Positions 9,138 through 18,181 of a stretch of DNA of 64,000 nt are shown in pieces. Positions within the stretch are counted from its first letter, which is position 1. Each line of letters starts with the position of its first letter. A program made the translations under genes and the position numbers. The notes beneath the pieces are model-generated. The model had not been told where the DNA came from. It saw only the letters and a program-made list of their open reading frames with translations, and ran no database searches. Source of the DNA: Roseobacter insulae (GTDB taxonomy: Bacteria > Pseudomonadota > Alphaproteobacteria > Rhodobacterales > Rhodobacteraceae); the NCBI RefSeq assembly GCF_019375555.1, contig NZ_JAHXDN010000002.1:310001-374000 (forward strand), in the 5' to 3' direction.

Positions 9138-10076
9138 ATGGCTGATGCAAGCTACACAACACCCGCCGGGGAATATGACACGCAACTGGGCGATTACTTT
9201 GCCCTGCTGAAGCCACGCGTCATGTCTCTGGTCGTGTTCACGGCGCTGGTGGGCCTGCTCGCTGCACCGCAGTCCGTGCACCCGGTGATTGCCTTTGCGT
9301 CCATCCTTTTCGTCGCCATCGGGGCAGGAGCCTCCGGTGCGCTGAACATGTGGTGGGATGCCGACATCGACGCGGTGATGCGGCGCACGGCCAAACGGCC
9401 GATCCCGTCCGGCCGGGTGCCGGCGGGCGAAGCATTGTCGCTGGGGCTCGCGCTCTCTGGTCTGTCGGTGATGATGCTGGCGCTGTCCGCAAACCTGCTG
9501 GCTGCCGGGCTTCTGGCCTTTACGATTTTCTTCTATGCGGTGATCTATTCAATGTGGCTCAAGCGTTCCACGCCGCAGAATATCGTCATTGGCGGTGCCG
9601 CCGGGGCTTTCCCACCGGTCATCGGCTGGGTGATCGCGACGGGCAGTTTTTCTGTCGAAGCGTGGTTGATGTTTGCTCTGATCTTCATGTGGACGCCGCC
9701 GCATTTCTGGGCGCTGGCGCTGTTCATGAAGTCTGACTACGATGACGCGGACGTGCCCATGCTGACGGTGACCCACGGGCGCCGGGCCACCCGGGTGCAT
9801 GTCATCGTCTACACCATATTGCTCACATTGCTTGCGGTAGGTACCGGGTTCACCGCGATTGGCGGACCGTTTTACCTTGCAACCGCCGTTGTTCTCAACG
9901 CGCTGTTTCTGAAGGGCGCCGTGGATATCTCGCGGCGTGACGAAATGGCGGCCGAAGCGGATGGCTACAAGGTCGAGAAGAAGTTTTTCCGCCTGTCGCT
10001 GTGGTATCTTTTTGCGCATTTCGGGATGATCCTTGTCGAGGCGATGCTACGCCCGGTCGGATTGGGGGGCTGGTAA
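9138..10076 (+). CDS. ctaB: Protoheme IX farnesyltransferase (heme O synthase)
   Basis: Integral membrane UbiA-family enzyme that adds a farnesyl group to heme b, giving heme O, the precursor of heme A in the aa3 oxidase. The 312-residue protein has about nine transmembrane helices. The first Asp-rich prenyl-diphosphate site is NMWWDADIDAVMRRTAKRP and the second is KSDYDDADVPML, with the TPPHFWALALF segment typical of heme O synthases. It lies 53 bases after ctaC and four bases before the next small gene, in the usual alphaproteobacterial cta order. Confidence 0.97.
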   Translation: MADASYTTPAGEYDTQLGDYFALLKPRVMSLVVFTALVGLLAAPQSVHPVIAFASILFVAIGAGASGALNMWWDADIDAVMRRTAKRPIPSGRVPAGEALSLGLALSGLSVMMLALSANLLAAGLLAFTIFFYAVIYSMWLKRSTPQNIVIGGAAGAFPPVIGWVIATGSFSVEAWLMFALIFMWTPPHFWALALFMKSDYDDADVPMLTVTHGRRATRVHVIVYTILLTLLAVGTGFTAIGGPFYLATAVVLNALFLKGAVDISRRDEMAAEADGYKVEKKFFRLSLWYLFAHFGMILVEAMLRPVGLGGW

Positions 10077-10079
10077 TCC

Positions 10080-10244
10080 ATGACCTTTCGCCCGGAACAT
10101 GAACTGCACAAGCGCCGCAAGGGTCGCAACATTGGTGTCGGGCTGATGCTGGCCGCGTTTGTCGTGCTTGTTCTGGCCCTGACGTTCACCAAGGTGACCA
10201 GCGGCGATTTCGAACTGCCCAAAGCCGGGGAGGTTGCGGACTGA
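10080..10244 (+). CDS. CoxF-like small membrane protein of the oxidase operon
   Basis: 54-residue single-pass membrane protein between ctaB and ctaG, a position where Paracoccus and Rhodobacter relatives also carry a short ORF. It begins MTFRPEHELHKRRKGRNIGV, with a basic cytoplasmic end, followed by one hydrophobic helix (LMLAAFVVLVLALTF) and a short periplasmic tail (TKVTSGDFELPKAGEVAD). Its TGA shares the A with the ATG of ctaG, so translation is coupled. A role in oxidase assembly is inferred from position only. Confidence 0.8.
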   Translation: MTFRPEHELHKRRKGRNIGVGLMLAAFVVLVLALTFTKVTSGDFELPKAGEVAD

Positions 10245-10828
10245 TGGCACTCTCCGGCCCCGCGAAAACCGTTGCACAGACCGTCAGCCTTGTGATCGTC
10301 ATGGGCGCGCTGGCATGGGCGTCCGTGCCGTTTTACGACTGGTTCTGCCGGGTGACAGGTTTTGGTGGTGTCACCGGCGTGTCTGATGTTGCACCGGATA
10401 ACGTGCTCGACCAGACGATTACGGTCCGCTTTGACGGATCGCTGCACAGCCAGATGCCATGGAGCTTCAAACCGGTTGTGCGGGAGATGGACGTCCGCAT
10501 CGGCGAGACGGGGCTGGCATTTTATGAGGCCTACAACCCGACGAACCGTCCGATTGCGGGATCTGCCAGCTATAACGTCACCCCCTATCAGGCGGGTGGC
10601 TTCTTCAACAAGATCCAGTGTTTCTGCTTTGAAGAGCAGGTGCTGCAGCCCGGCGAACGGGTGCAGATGCCGGTGACCTTCTACGTGGACCCGGAAATCG
10701 TCGAGGACCGCGATGGAAAATATGTGCATACCATCACGCTCTCCTATACATTCTACGAAATTGATCTGCCCGAAGGTTATGCCGCCGCGCAGGACATGGA
10801 ACCAACCTCAGACACAAGTCTGAACTGA
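10244..10828 (+). CDS. ctaG: Cytochrome c oxidase assembly protein CtaG (Cox11 type)
   Basis: Copper chaperone needed to build the CuB centre in subunit I. The 194-residue protein has an N-terminal membrane anchor ([19 protein letters not shown]) and a periplasmic immunoglobulin-like domain. The copper-binding CFCFEEQ motif of the Cox11 family is intact, as are [13 protein letters not shown] near the membrane and the FYVDPEI segment. The start overlaps the stop of the small gene upstream by one base, and ctaE follows after 25 bases. Confidence 0.97.
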   Translation: MALSGPAKTVAQTVSLVIVMGALAWASVPFYDWFCRVTGFGGVTGVSDVAPDNVLDQTITVRFDGSLHSQMPWSFKPVVREMDVRIGETGLAFYEAYNPTNRPIAGSASYNVTPYQAGGFFNKIQCFCFEEQVLQPGERVQMPVTFYVDPEIVEDRDGKYVHTITLSYTFYEIDLPEGYAAAQDMEPTSDTSLN

Positions 10829-10853
10829 CCAGGATAAGGCAAGGGACGAAGAC

Positions 10854-11675
10854 ATGGCCCATGAAAAGAACCACGATTATCACATTCTGAACCCCTCAGT
10901 CTGGCCCCTTCTGGGCGCTGTAAGCGGTTTCGCGATGCTTTTTGGCGCAGTCCTGTGGATGCAGGACATCACGCCGTTCCTCTTCCTTGCGGGCCTGGCA
11001 GGCGTGCTCTATGTCATGTTCGGCTGGTGGACCGAGGTCGTGCATGAAAGCCGCATCGGTGACCACACACCTGTCGTTCGCATCGGCTTGCGCTACGGTT
11101 TCATTCTGTTCATCATGTCCGAAGTCATGTTCTTCGCGGCGTGGTTCTGGTCTTTCTTCAAGAACGCCATCTATCCGATGAGCGGCTACGTCGGCACGGA
11201 ATATGTTCAGCCGGAAATCTACCACGTGGATGCCTTCCACCTGCCGCTGATCAACACGCTGATCCTGCTGTTGTCGGGCTGCGCGGTGACATGGGCGCAC
11301 CACGCGCTGGTGCATGAGAACAACCGCAAGGACCTGATCTGGGGTCTCACGATCTCCATCATCCTCGGCGTGCTCTTCACCGCGCTGCAGGCCTACGAAT
11401 ACTCTTACCTGCTCTACAAGGGCTGGGAGTTCGGCGGAGACAAGTTTTACTCCAACTTCTTCATGGCGACAGGATTTCACGGCGCGCATGTGATCATCGG
11501 GACGATCTTTCTGACGGTCTGTCTGGTTCGGGCGCTGAAGGGGCATTTCACGCCGGAAAAACACGTAGGCTTCGAGGCGGCCGCCTGGTATTGGCACTTC
11601 GTTGACGTGGTGTGGCTGTTTCTCTTCTTCGCCGTCTACATCTGGGGCGTGGGGCAGATGCCCGGCGCGCATTAA
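10854..11675 (+). CDS. ctaE: Cytochrome c oxidase subunit III
   Basis: Third core subunit of the aa3 oxidase, which binds lipid and stabilises proton uptake by subunit I. The 273-residue protein has seven transmembrane helices. Family motifs include [18 protein letters not shown] at the start, [31 protein letters not shown] (with the conserved Glu), [22 protein letters not shown] and [14 protein letters not shown] near the end. A hairpin with a T tract lies 28 bases after the stop, before surf1. Confidence 0.98.
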   Translation: MAHEKNHDYHILNPSVWPLLGAVSGFAMLFGAVLWMQDITPFLFLAGLAGVLYVMFGWWTEVVHESRIGDHTPVVRIGLRYGFILFIMSEVMFFAAWFWSFFKNAIYPMSGYVGTEYVQPEIYHVDAFHLPLINTLILLLSGCAVTWAHHALVHENNRKDLIWGLTISIILGVLFTALQAYEYSYLLYKGWEFGGDKFYSNFFMATGFHGAHVIIGTIFLTVCLVRALKGHFTPEKHVGFEAAAWYWHFVDVVWLFLFFAVYIWGVGQMPGAH

Positions 11676-11702
11676 GCGCCGCCACAGGTTTCAAGTCTAA
11701 AG

Positions 11703-11724
11703 CGCGCGGCTCTCGCGCGTTTTT
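11703..11724 (+). terminator. Intrinsic terminator between ctaE and surf1
   Basis: CGCGCG, a 5-base loop and CGCGCG form a 6-bp GC-only stem followed by five T. It ends 18 bases before the surf1 ATG, so transcription of surf1 and thrC from the oxidase promoter is probably partial, or those genes have their own promoter. Confidence 0.7.
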
Positions 11725-11742
11725 CTTTGGTGCGGAGCGGTC

Positions 11743-12423
11743 ATGCGACGACTGGCGTTTCTGGTGATATTCGGGTTGGGGGGCGGTGCCATCCTGATCA
11801 GCCTCGGCATATGGCAAGTGCAGCGACTGGCCTGGAAAGAGGGTGTGATCGCCGATATCGAAAGCCGGATCGCGGCCACGCCGGTTGCCTTGCCCGAAAC
11901 ACCGGAGCCCGCGCGCGACGCCTATCTGCCGGTTGAGGTCACCGGCGTTCTTGGCGCGCGTCACTTGCGGGTGCTTGTGTCGCAAAAGCAAATCGGCGCC
12001 GGGTACCGCATCATCCGCCCGATGCTGCGCGACGAGGGAGCCATCATGATTGACATGGGCTTTGTCCCCGTGGCGGAGGCGGATGCCCTGAAGTTTGACG
12101 AAGGCCCGGCCGTGACCCTTGTGGGGAACCTGCAATGGCCTCAGGAAACCGACGGCTTCACACCGGCACCGGACATGAAAGAAAACATCTGGTTTGCGCG
12201 CGACGTCGGAGCGATGGCACGGGTGCTCGAAACGAATCCGGTACTGGTCGTGCGCCGGGATGCGCCGCAATCAGGCAGCCCGGTGACGCCAATGCCGGTA
12301 GACACGGCGGCCATTCCGAACGATCACTTGCAATACGCCATTACCTGGTTCTCATTGTCGGCGATCTGGCTGGCAATGACAGCCGTTTTTCTGCGCCGCA
12401 AACCCGGTGCCAACAAAAGCTGA
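11743..12423 (+). CDS. SURF1 family cytochrome oxidase biogenesis protein
   Basis: Heme A-binding assembly factor for aa3 oxidase. The 226-residue protein has the family's two terminal transmembrane helices (FLVIFGLGGGAILISLGIWQ and ITWFSLSAIWLAMTAVFL) flanking a periplasmic domain. The N-terminal LGIWQVQRLAWKEGVI motif and the C-terminal NDHLQYAITWFSLS motif are the standard SURF1 signatures. It follows ctaE behind a terminator hairpin and is five bases ahead of thrC. Confidence 0.95.
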   Translation: MRRLAFLVIFGLGGGAILISLGIWQVQRLAWKEGVIADIESRIAATPVALPETPEPARDAYLPVEVTGVLGARHLRVLVSQKQIGAGYRIIRPMLRDEGAIMIDMGFVPVAEADALKFDEGPAVTLVGNLQWPQETDGFTPAPDMKENIWFARDVGAMARVLETNPVLVVRRDAPQSGSPVTPMPVDTAAIPNDHLQYAITWFSLSAIWLAMTAVFLRRKPGANKS

Positions 12424-12428
12424 GACCC

Positions 12429-13817
12429 ATGCGTTACATCTCTACCCGGGGCACCGCGCCCGTCTTGAACTTTGAAGAAGCGATGCTGACCGGCCTTGCA
12501 CGCGATGGCGGTCTGTATGTGCCCGAAGCGATCCCGCAAATGACAGCGTCGGAAATCGCGAAGCTCGAAGGGTTGAGCTACGAGGCGATCGCCTATCGGG
12601 TGATGCGGCCCTTCGTGGGCGAGGTCTTCACCGACGAAGAATTCGAAGGGATCATCGCGCGGGCCTATACCGGGTTTGGGCACGCGGCGCGCGCGCCGCT
12701 GGTGCAGCTGGATCAGGGGCATTTCCTGCTGGAGCTGTTCCACGGGCCGACACTGGCGTTCAAGGATTTCGCGATGCAGCTCATCGGGCAGATGTTCCAG
12801 ACCGCCCTGGGGCGCAAGGGCGAACGCGTGACCATTGTCGGCGCGACCAGCGGGGACACCGGCTCCGCCGCCATCGAGGCTTTTCGGGGACTGGACAATG
12901 TGGATGTGTTCATCCTCTACCCGCATGGTCGCATCTCCGAGGTGCAACGGCGGCAGATGACAACGCCCAAAGAAGCCAATGTGCATGCCTTGGCGATGGA
13001 TGGCGATTTCGACGACTGCCAGGCGCGGCTTAAGGATATGTTCAATGACTTCGACTTCCGGGACGAGGTGAAGCTGGCGGGGGTCAACTCGATCAACTGG
13101 GGCAGGGTGTTGGCGCAGGTGGTCTACTACTTTTCGGCGGCCGTGTCGCTTGGCGCGCCGCATCGTCCGGTGAGTTTCACTGTGCCAACAGGCAACTTCG
13201 GTGATATCTTCGCTGGCTATATCGCCAAGCGCATGGGGCTGCCGATCGACAAGCTGGTGGTTGCCACAAACCAGAACGATATCCTGCACCGCTGCCTGAG
13301 CGGGCAGGGGTATCATAAGGGCGAGACGGTGCCATCGATCAGCCCGTCGATGGATATTCAGGTCAGTTCCAATTTTGAGCGTGCACTTTTTGATGCCTAT
13401 GACCGTGATGCCAAAGCCATCGTGCAGTTGATGGACGAATTGAAGGCGGGTGGCTTCACCGTAAGCCAGGGCGCGATGCAGGTGTTGCAATCACATTACC
13501 TTTCAGGGCGCGCCTCTGAGGAGGAGACAATGGCGACGATTGCTGGCGCGCTGAAGACCACCGGCGAGCTGCTCTGCCCGCATACGGCGGTGGGGGTGAA
13601 GGTGGCAGAGGCGCATCGCGTGACCGGCACGCCGATGATCACGCTGGCCACGGCGCATCCTGCGAAGTTTCCTGACGCAGTGGAAGAGGCCGCCGGGCGA
13701 CACCCCCCCTTGCCTCCGCGCATGGCGGACCTGTATGAACGCGCCGAACGGGTGAGCCGGGTGCCGAACGATCTGGCAGCTCTCACCGCGCATATCAAAG
13801 GGCACAGAGCTGCGTGA
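12429..13817 (+). CDS. thrC: Threonine synthase
   Basis: PLP enzyme converting O-phosphohomoserine to threonine, the last step of threonine synthesis. The ATG at 12429 gives 462 residues beginning MRYISTRGTAPVLNFEEAM, the normal family start; the frame is open further upstream through surf1 but that is shadow sequence. The PLP lysine lies in GPTLAFKDFAMQ, and the phosphate-binding region VGATSGDTGSAAIEAF and the PTGNFGDIFAGYIAKRMG loop are intact. The stop overlaps the GTG start of the M16 peptidase by four bases, indicating translational coupling. Confidence 0.97.
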   Translation: MRYISTRGTAPVLNFEEAMLTGLARDGGLYVPEAIPQMTASEIAKLEGLSYEAIAYRVMRPFVGEVFTDEEFEGIIARAYTGFGHAARAPLVQLDQGHFLLELFHGPTLAFKDFAMQLIGQMFQTALGRKGERVTIVGATSGDTGSAAIEAFRGLDNVDVFILYPHGRISEVQRRQMTTPKEANVHALAMDGDFDDCQARLKDMFNDFDFRDEVKLAGVNSINWGRVLAQVVYYFSAAVSLGAPHRPVSFTVPTGNFGDIFAGYIAKRMGLPIDKLVVATNQNDILHRCLSGQGYHKGETVPSISPSMDIQVSSNFERALFDAYDRDAKAIVQLMDELKAGGFTVSQGAMQVLQSHYLSGRASEEETMATIAGALKTTGELLCPHTAVGVKVAEAHRVTGTPMITLATAHPAKFPDAVEEAAGRHPPLPPRMADLYERAERVSRVPNDLAALTAHIKGHRAA

Positions 13818-15076
13818 CACTGAACCAACACCGCCTGCCAAACGGCTTTCGTATTGTAACCGAAGAAATGCCCGGCCTTGCCTCCGCCTCGGTCGGCGTG
13901 TGGGTCACGGCCGGCGCGCGCCACGAGACGCCGGAACAGAATGGCATCGCCCATTTCCTTGAGCACATGGCCTTCAAGGGCACCAAGCGCCGCACAGCCC
14001 TTCAGATTGCTGAAAGCATCGAGGACGTGGGGGGCTATATCAATGCCTACACCTCGCGCGAGGTCACGGCCTACTATGCGCGGGTGCTGCAGAATGACGT
14101 GCCGCTGGCGCTCGACGTGATCGCGGATATCCTGCTGAACCCGACGCTGGATGAAGCGGAAATCGAGATTGAGCGCGGCGTGATCCTGCAGGAGATCGGG
14201 CAGGCGCTGGACACGCCGGATGACGTGATCTTCGACTGGTTGCAGGAGGAGGCCTATCCCGATCACCCGATGGGCCGCACTATTCTGGGACCAAGCGAGC
14301 GCGTAGCCAGTTTCAACCGCAGCGATCTGCAGGGCTTCATCGCGGAGCACTACGGGCCGGGGCAGATGATCCTGTCCGCTGCCGGAGCGGTTGATCACGA
14401 AGCGATCGTGGCGCTCGCAGAAAGCCTCTTTGGTGACATGGAAGCCAAACCGGCCTTTGACGTGCACGCTGCGCGTTTTCTCGGTGGCGAACGCCGCCAG
14501 CCCAAAGCGTTGGAGCAGGCGCATTTCGCGCTGGCCTTCGAAAGCCCGGGCTACCGCGACGACAGCATCTACACCGCGCAGATTTACGCCTCGGCCCTGG
14601 GGGGCGGCATGTCGAGCCGGCTGTTCCAGGAAATCCGGGAAAACCGGGGGTTGTGCTACTCAATCTTCGCGCAGGCGGGCGCCTATGCGGATACGGGCAT
14701 GACTACGATCTACGCAGGTACCAGTGCCGAGCAGTTGCCGCAGCTGGCCGAGATCACCATTGACGAGATGAAACGTGCCGCGGCTGACATGACACCGGCG
14801 GAGGTGGCCCGCGCGCGTGCCCAGATGAAGGCAGGTCTGCTGATGGGGCTGGAGAGTCCCTCCAACCGGGCGGAACGGCTGGCCCGACTGGTCCAGATAT
14901 GGGACAGGGTGCCGCCGCTGGAAGAAACGGTTGCGATGATTGACGCGGTCACAACCGGGGACGTGCGCGAATTCGCGCAGAGCATGGCCTCGGCAGCGCC
15001 CGCGGCCCTGGCGCTTTACGGACCTATCGAGACGGCGCCCAGCCTGGCCCAGTTGCAGGAGCGTCGGGCTGCCTGA
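13814..15076 (+). CDS. M16 family zinc peptidase (mitochondrial processing peptidase-like)
   Basis: 420-residue inverzincin peptidase related to the beta subunit of mitochondrial processing peptidase and to alphaproteobacterial RPP. The inverted zinc motif HxxEH is His47-Phe-Leu-Glu50-His51 (AHFLEHMAFKGT), with the distal Glu in EIEIERGVILQEI. The glycine-rich loop GGGMSSRLFQEIRENRGLCY of the C-terminal half is also present, so both halves of the clamshell are intact. GTG start at 13814 overlaps the thrC stop, and the TGA overlaps the ATG of the GNAT gene. No signal peptide, hence likely cytoplasmic. Confidence 0.95.
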   Translation: MTLNQHRLPNGFRIVTEEMPGLASASVGVWVTAGARHETPEQNGIAHFLEHMAFKGTKRRTALQIAESIEDVGGYINAYTSREVTAYYARVLQNDVPLALDVIADILLNPTLDEAEIEIERGVILQEIGQALDTPDDVIFDWLQEEAYPDHPMGRTILGPSERVASFNRSDLQGFIAEHYGPGQMILSAAGAVDHEAIVALAESLFGDMEAKPAFDVHAARFLGGERRQPKALEQAHFALAFESPGYRDDSIYTAQIYASALGGGMSSRLFQEIRENRGLCYSIFAQAGAYADTGMTTIYAGTSAEQLPQLAEITIDEMKRAAADMTPAEVARARAQMKAGLLMGLESPSNRAERLARLVQIWDRVPPLEETVAMIDAVTTGDVREFAQSMASAAPAALALYGPIETAPSLAQLQERRAA

Positions 15077-15660
15077 TGCTGCGCGGGTTTCGCAAGCTTC
15101 GGATCGAGACGGAACGCATGACCCTGCGGCCGCCGATACATTCGGACTTTCGCCCCTGGGCGAGCTTGCGGGCCCAGAGCAATGAGTACCTGACACCGTG
15201 GGAACCCAGTTGGGCCAAAGACCACCTGACCCGCAAAGCCTTCACCAATCGGGTGTATTGGGCGCAACGATCAGTTTCCAGCGGCACGGCGGTCCCGCTC
15301 TTCCTGATCCGGCGTCATGACGATGCGCTTTTGGGGGCCATCACGCTCGACAATATCCGGCGAGGCCCGGCGCAGGCAGGGACACTGGGCTACTGGACGG
15401 GGCAACCCTTTGCACGTCAGGGATACATGCAGGAGGCGATCAAGGCGCTGGTGCATCATGCGTTCACGCGGCTTGACCTGAGCCGCATCGAAGCGGCCTG
15501 TCTGCCCGAGAATACAGCATCCCGGGGGTTGCTGGAGACCTCCGGCTTCAAATACGAGGGCGTGGCGCAAAGCTATCTGCAGATCGACGGTCGTTGGCGC
15601 ACGCATGTCTTATACGCCGCCCTGCGCGGCGATCGCCGTGGCAAAACCGGCGCTGGTTAA
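15076..15660 (+). CDS. GNAT acetyltransferase, RimJ-like
   Basis: 194-residue protein of the RimJ/RimL branch, which acetylates ribosomal protein N-termini or small molecules. It starts with a basic segment then ERMTLRPPIHSDFRPWASLR, has the W-P-S/T-like NEYLTPWEPSW, the TLGYWTGQPFARQGYMQEAI acetyl-CoA region and the ENTASRGLLETSGFKYEG ending that marks this branch. The ATG shares its A with the M16 peptidase stop. The order thrC-M16-GNAT is a compact unit; substrate is not known. Confidence 0.9.
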   Translation: MLRGFRKLRIETERMTLRPPIHSDFRPWASLRAQSNEYLTPWEPSWAKDHLTRKAFTNRVYWAQRSVSSGTAVPLFLIRRHDDALLGAITLDNIRRGPAQAGTLGYWTGQPFARQGYMQEAIKALVHHAFTRLDLSRIEAACLPENTASRGLLETSGFKYEGVAQSYLQIDGRWRTHVLYAALRGDRRGKTGAG

Positions 15661-15688
15661 AGGCGCGGCTGCGCCGCACACGACGTTT

Positions 15689-15709
15689 GCGCCTTTCTCC
15701 GAAAGGCGC
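15689..15709 (+). terminator. Strong hairpin after the thrC-M16-GNAT unit
   Basis: GCGCCTTTC, a 3-base loop TCC and GAAAGGCGC form a perfect 9-bp stem 29 bases after the GNAT stop. There is no T run after it. It probably ends the thrC unit, by intrinsic or Rho-aided termination. Confidence 0.5.
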
Positions 15710-15757
15710 GTTGGGCGCCTGAACCGGCGCGACACCCCAAACCGGCCTGCTGCATAT

Positions 15758-15803
15758 TTCGGCGGTGACCCGGAAAATTCCGGCGAAGTGACGAATTCCG
15801 GCG
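15758..15803 (+). repeat. Three near-regular TTC(C)GGCG direct repeats upstream of the MBL-fold gene
   Basis: TTCGGCG (15758), TTCCGGCG (15778) and TTCCGGCG (15796) recur at 20- and 18-base intervals, each followed a few bases later by a GAC. They lie 46-91 bases upstream of the ATG at 15849, where a promoter and operator should be. A repeated activator site is possible; this is an inference from spacing. Confidence 0.4.
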
Positions 15804-15848
15804 GAAAGACATCAACGATGCGCTAATATCTGTGGCAGGGAGGAAATC

Positions 15849-16664
15849 ATGCTGATCAGACTGGCTGTTCTGTTTCTCATCCTTGCACAGGGCGCACTCG
15901 CCCAGGAGCGCACGCCAAGCCATTGCATTGCGCTGGCGGATGCTGCACCGGGGATCGACTACATTGTGCCCGCGAGCCTTGGCCCGGTGGCAGCGGAGAC
16001 AGTGCGTATTCATTACGTCTCGCACGCCAGTTTCCTGATCCGCAGCCACGGCGGCTTGAATATTGTCACCGATTACACCGGTTTCACAGGCTCGGCCCCA
16101 CTGATCCCGGACGTGGTGACGATGAACCACGCTCACGACACGCATTGGACAGCAAACCCGGATCCGGCAATTCCCCATGTATTGACCGGGTGGGGGCCCT
16201 TCGGCGAAGGGATCGACCACCGGCTCGATCTTGGAGAAATCCTGATCCGGAATGTGTCGACTGACATCCGTTCGCAATTTTCGGGCATTGAAACGGAAGG
16301 CAATTCCATTTTCGTCTTCGAGATGGCCGGACTGTGTATTGGCCACCTGGGGCACCTGCATCACGAACCGGATGCCGCGCAATACGCGGCGCTGGGACGG
16401 TTGGATGTGGTGATGGCGCCGGTTGACGGAGGTTACACGCTGGATTTGCCCACAATGACCCGCGTGCTCAAACGCCTGAAGTCTTCTATTGTCATCCCGA
16501 TGCATTGGTTTTCGCTGTTTGCCCTCGATGATTTTCTGGCCGGCATGTCGGACGAATTTGCGATTGTGGAGGTTGGCGGCCCCGCGCTGGATGTGTCCCT
16601 GGACAGGCTGCCGGGCCGACCGACGATCATGGTTTTGCGTCCCGCCTGGCTCAGCGCGGATTAG
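15849..16664 (+). CDS. Exported metallo-beta-lactamase-fold hydrolase (UlaG-like)
   Basis: 271-residue protein with a clear signal peptide (MLIRLAVLFLILAQGALAQE), so it acts in the periplasm, which is unusual for this subfamily. The metallo-beta-lactamase core is visible: the strand HYVSHASFLIRSHGGLNIVT followed by TDYTGF, then the metal site MNHAHDTHW (H-x-H-D-x-H), a later His in GHLGHLHH, the Asp in VMAPVDGG and a His in VIPMHWFSLFAL. This pattern fits the UlaG/DUF-type lactonase branch rather than true beta-lactamases. The start has GGGAGGAAATC directly before it. Substrate unknown. Confidence 0.85.
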   Translation: MLIRLAVLFLILAQGALAQERTPSHCIALADAAPGIDYIVPASLGPVAAETVRIHYVSHASFLIRSHGGLNIVTDYTGFTGSAPLIPDVVTMNHAHDTHWTANPDPAIPHVLTGWGPFGEGIDHRLDLGEILIRNVSTDIRSQFSGIETEGNSIFVFEMAGLCIGHLGHLHHEPDAAQYAALGRLDVVMAPVDGGYTLDLPTMTRVLKRLKSSIVIPMHWFSLFALDDFLAGMSDEFAIVEVGGPALDVSLDRLPGRPTIMVLRPAWLSAD

Positions 16665-16705
16665 ACGGCGCTTGCATCCGTGATCGGCGCGGGGGATCAA
16701 GGGCC

Positions 16706-18121
16706 ATGACCTTGAACGCCGCCGATTCCGATTTTCACGATCTCCTGCAGCAGCGATTACCCGACGGGAGCGTCCGCCCGGCGGAGCCACGCTATCTTGA
16801 AGAGCCGCGGGGGCGGTATCACGGACGACCCACCACCGTGGTGGTCCCGAAGACAGCTGAAGAGGTGGCCGAGGTCGTGCGCCTGGCGGCGCAGGAGCGT
16901 GTCGGTATCGTGCCTTATGGCGGGGGCACCGGTCTGGTCGGGGGGCAGATATCACCCGAGGGCCCGGTGCCGCTGCTGCTGTCGCTGGAGCGCATGACGG
17001 CGCTGCGCGGCGTCTATCCGGAGGAAAACGTGCTGATCTGCGAAGCGGGCGCGGTGCTGGCCAGCGTGCAGACGGCGGCAGCGGCGGCCGGGCGTCTGTT
17101 CCCGCTGTCTCTTGCGTCAGAAGGCTCTGCCAGTATCGGCGGCAATCTGGCGACGAATGCGGGTGGCACGGCCGTGCTGCGCTACGGCAACATGCGCGAC
17201 CTGTGCCTGGGATTGGAAGCGGTACTGCCGGACGGCCAGATATGGCATGGCCTGAAACGGTTGCGCAAAGACAATACCGGCTACGATCTGCGCCATCTGC
17301 TGATCGGTTCGGAAGGTACGCTGGGCGTGATCACCGCCGCGTCCCTGAAGCTTTGCCCGCAACCTGTGGCGACTGGCACGGCGGTTTTCGTCGTGCCGAC
17401 CCCGGACGCCGCCTTGTCCCTGCTGGCCCTGGCGCAGCAACAGCTTGGTGAGATGGTCAGCGGGTTCGAGTTGATCAACGGGCAGGGGCTGGCCTTCCTG
17501 TCCGAGGTGCTGCCGGATATCCGCCAGCCATTTGACGCGGCGCCCGAATGGTCGGTGTTGATGGAAGTGGGGCTGGCGCACGGCATGAATGCGCAAACCG
17601 AACTGGAGACACTGTTTGCAGAGGCAGCGGATCGCGGGATGGTGCTTGACGGGGTGATTGCGCAATCCCAACAACAGTCGCAGGACTTCTGGTCTGTCCG
17701 AGAACATATCCCCGAAGCGAACAAGCGGGTTGGCGCGGTGATTTCAAGTGACGTGTCGGTGCCTCTGGGCAGCCTTCCGGACTTCATCACCAAGGGAAAG
17801 CAGGTGATTTCCGAGATCGGAGAGTTTCGCATCAACTGTTTTGGCCACGTCGGCGACGGTAACCTGCACTACAACGTATTTCCCCTGCCGGGCGGGACGT
17901 CGTCCGATCACGCCAATCAACGTGCGGCACTTCAAAGGGCGGTGCATGACCTCGCACATGCTCTGGGTGGCTCGGTGAGCGCGGAACACGGCGTCGGACG
18001 GCTGAAGGTGGCGGATCTCGAACGATACGGGGATCCCGCAAAGCTTGCGGCGATGCGGGCGATCAAATCGGCCCTCGATCCGCTGGGGATTATGAACCCC
18101 GGCGCGGTGCTCAGAACATGA
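16706..18121 (+). CDS. FAD-binding oxidase, GlcD/D-lactate dehydrogenase type
   Basis: 471-residue FAD-linked 2-hydroxyacid dehydrogenase or oxidase. The N-terminal PCMH-type FAD domain shows RPTTVVVPKTAEEVAEVVRL, GIVPYGGGTGLVGGQ and SEGSASIGGNLATNAGGTAV; the C-terminal domain shows FGHVGDGNLHYNVF with metal-binding His residues and VSAEHGVGRLKVADLERYG. This matches the GlcD, Dld2 and D-2-hydroxyglutarate dehydrogenase group; glcE and glcF are absent, so a D-lactate or D-2-hydroxyglutarate enzyme is more likely than glycolate oxidase. It starts 41 bases after the MBL gene and may share its transcript. Confidence 0.9.
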   Translation: MTLNAADSDFHDLLQQRLPDGSVRPAEPRYLEEPRGRYHGRPTTVVVPKTAEEVAEVVRLAAQERVGIVPYGGGTGLVGGQISPEGPVPLLLSLERMTALRGVYPEENVLICEAGAVLASVQTAAAAAGRLFPLSLASEGSASIGGNLATNAGGTAVLRYGNMRDLCLGLEAVLPDGQIWHGLKRLRKDNTGYDLRHLLIGSEGTLGVITAASLKLCPQPVATGTAVFVVPTPDAALSLLALAQQQLGEMVSGFELINGQGLAFLSEVLPDIRQPFDAAPEWSVLMEVGLAHGMNAQTELETLFAEAADRGMVLDGVIAQSQQQSQDFWSVREHIPEANKRVGAVISSDVSVPLGSLPDFITKGKQVISEIGEFRINCFGHVGDGNLHYNVFPLPGGTSSDHANQRAALQRAVHDLAHALGGSVSAEHGVGRLKVADLERYGDPAKLAAMRAIKSALDPLGIMNPGAVLRT

Positions 18122-18148
18122 GGCGCTGCCGCGCCAAGTGATGCTTTT

Positions 18149-18172
18149 CAAATCCTTCCAGGATTTGGTTTT
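18149..18172 (+). terminator. Terminator between convergent GlcD-like gene and apt
   Basis: CAAATCCT, loop TCC and AGGATTTG form an 8-bp perfect stem followed by GTTTT on the plus strand. On the minus strand an A-rich flank (TTTTC on plus side) follows the mirror hairpin only weakly, so it mainly serves the plus-strand gene while separating it from apt. Confidence 0.7.
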
Positions 18173-18181
18173 CGGGCCGCC

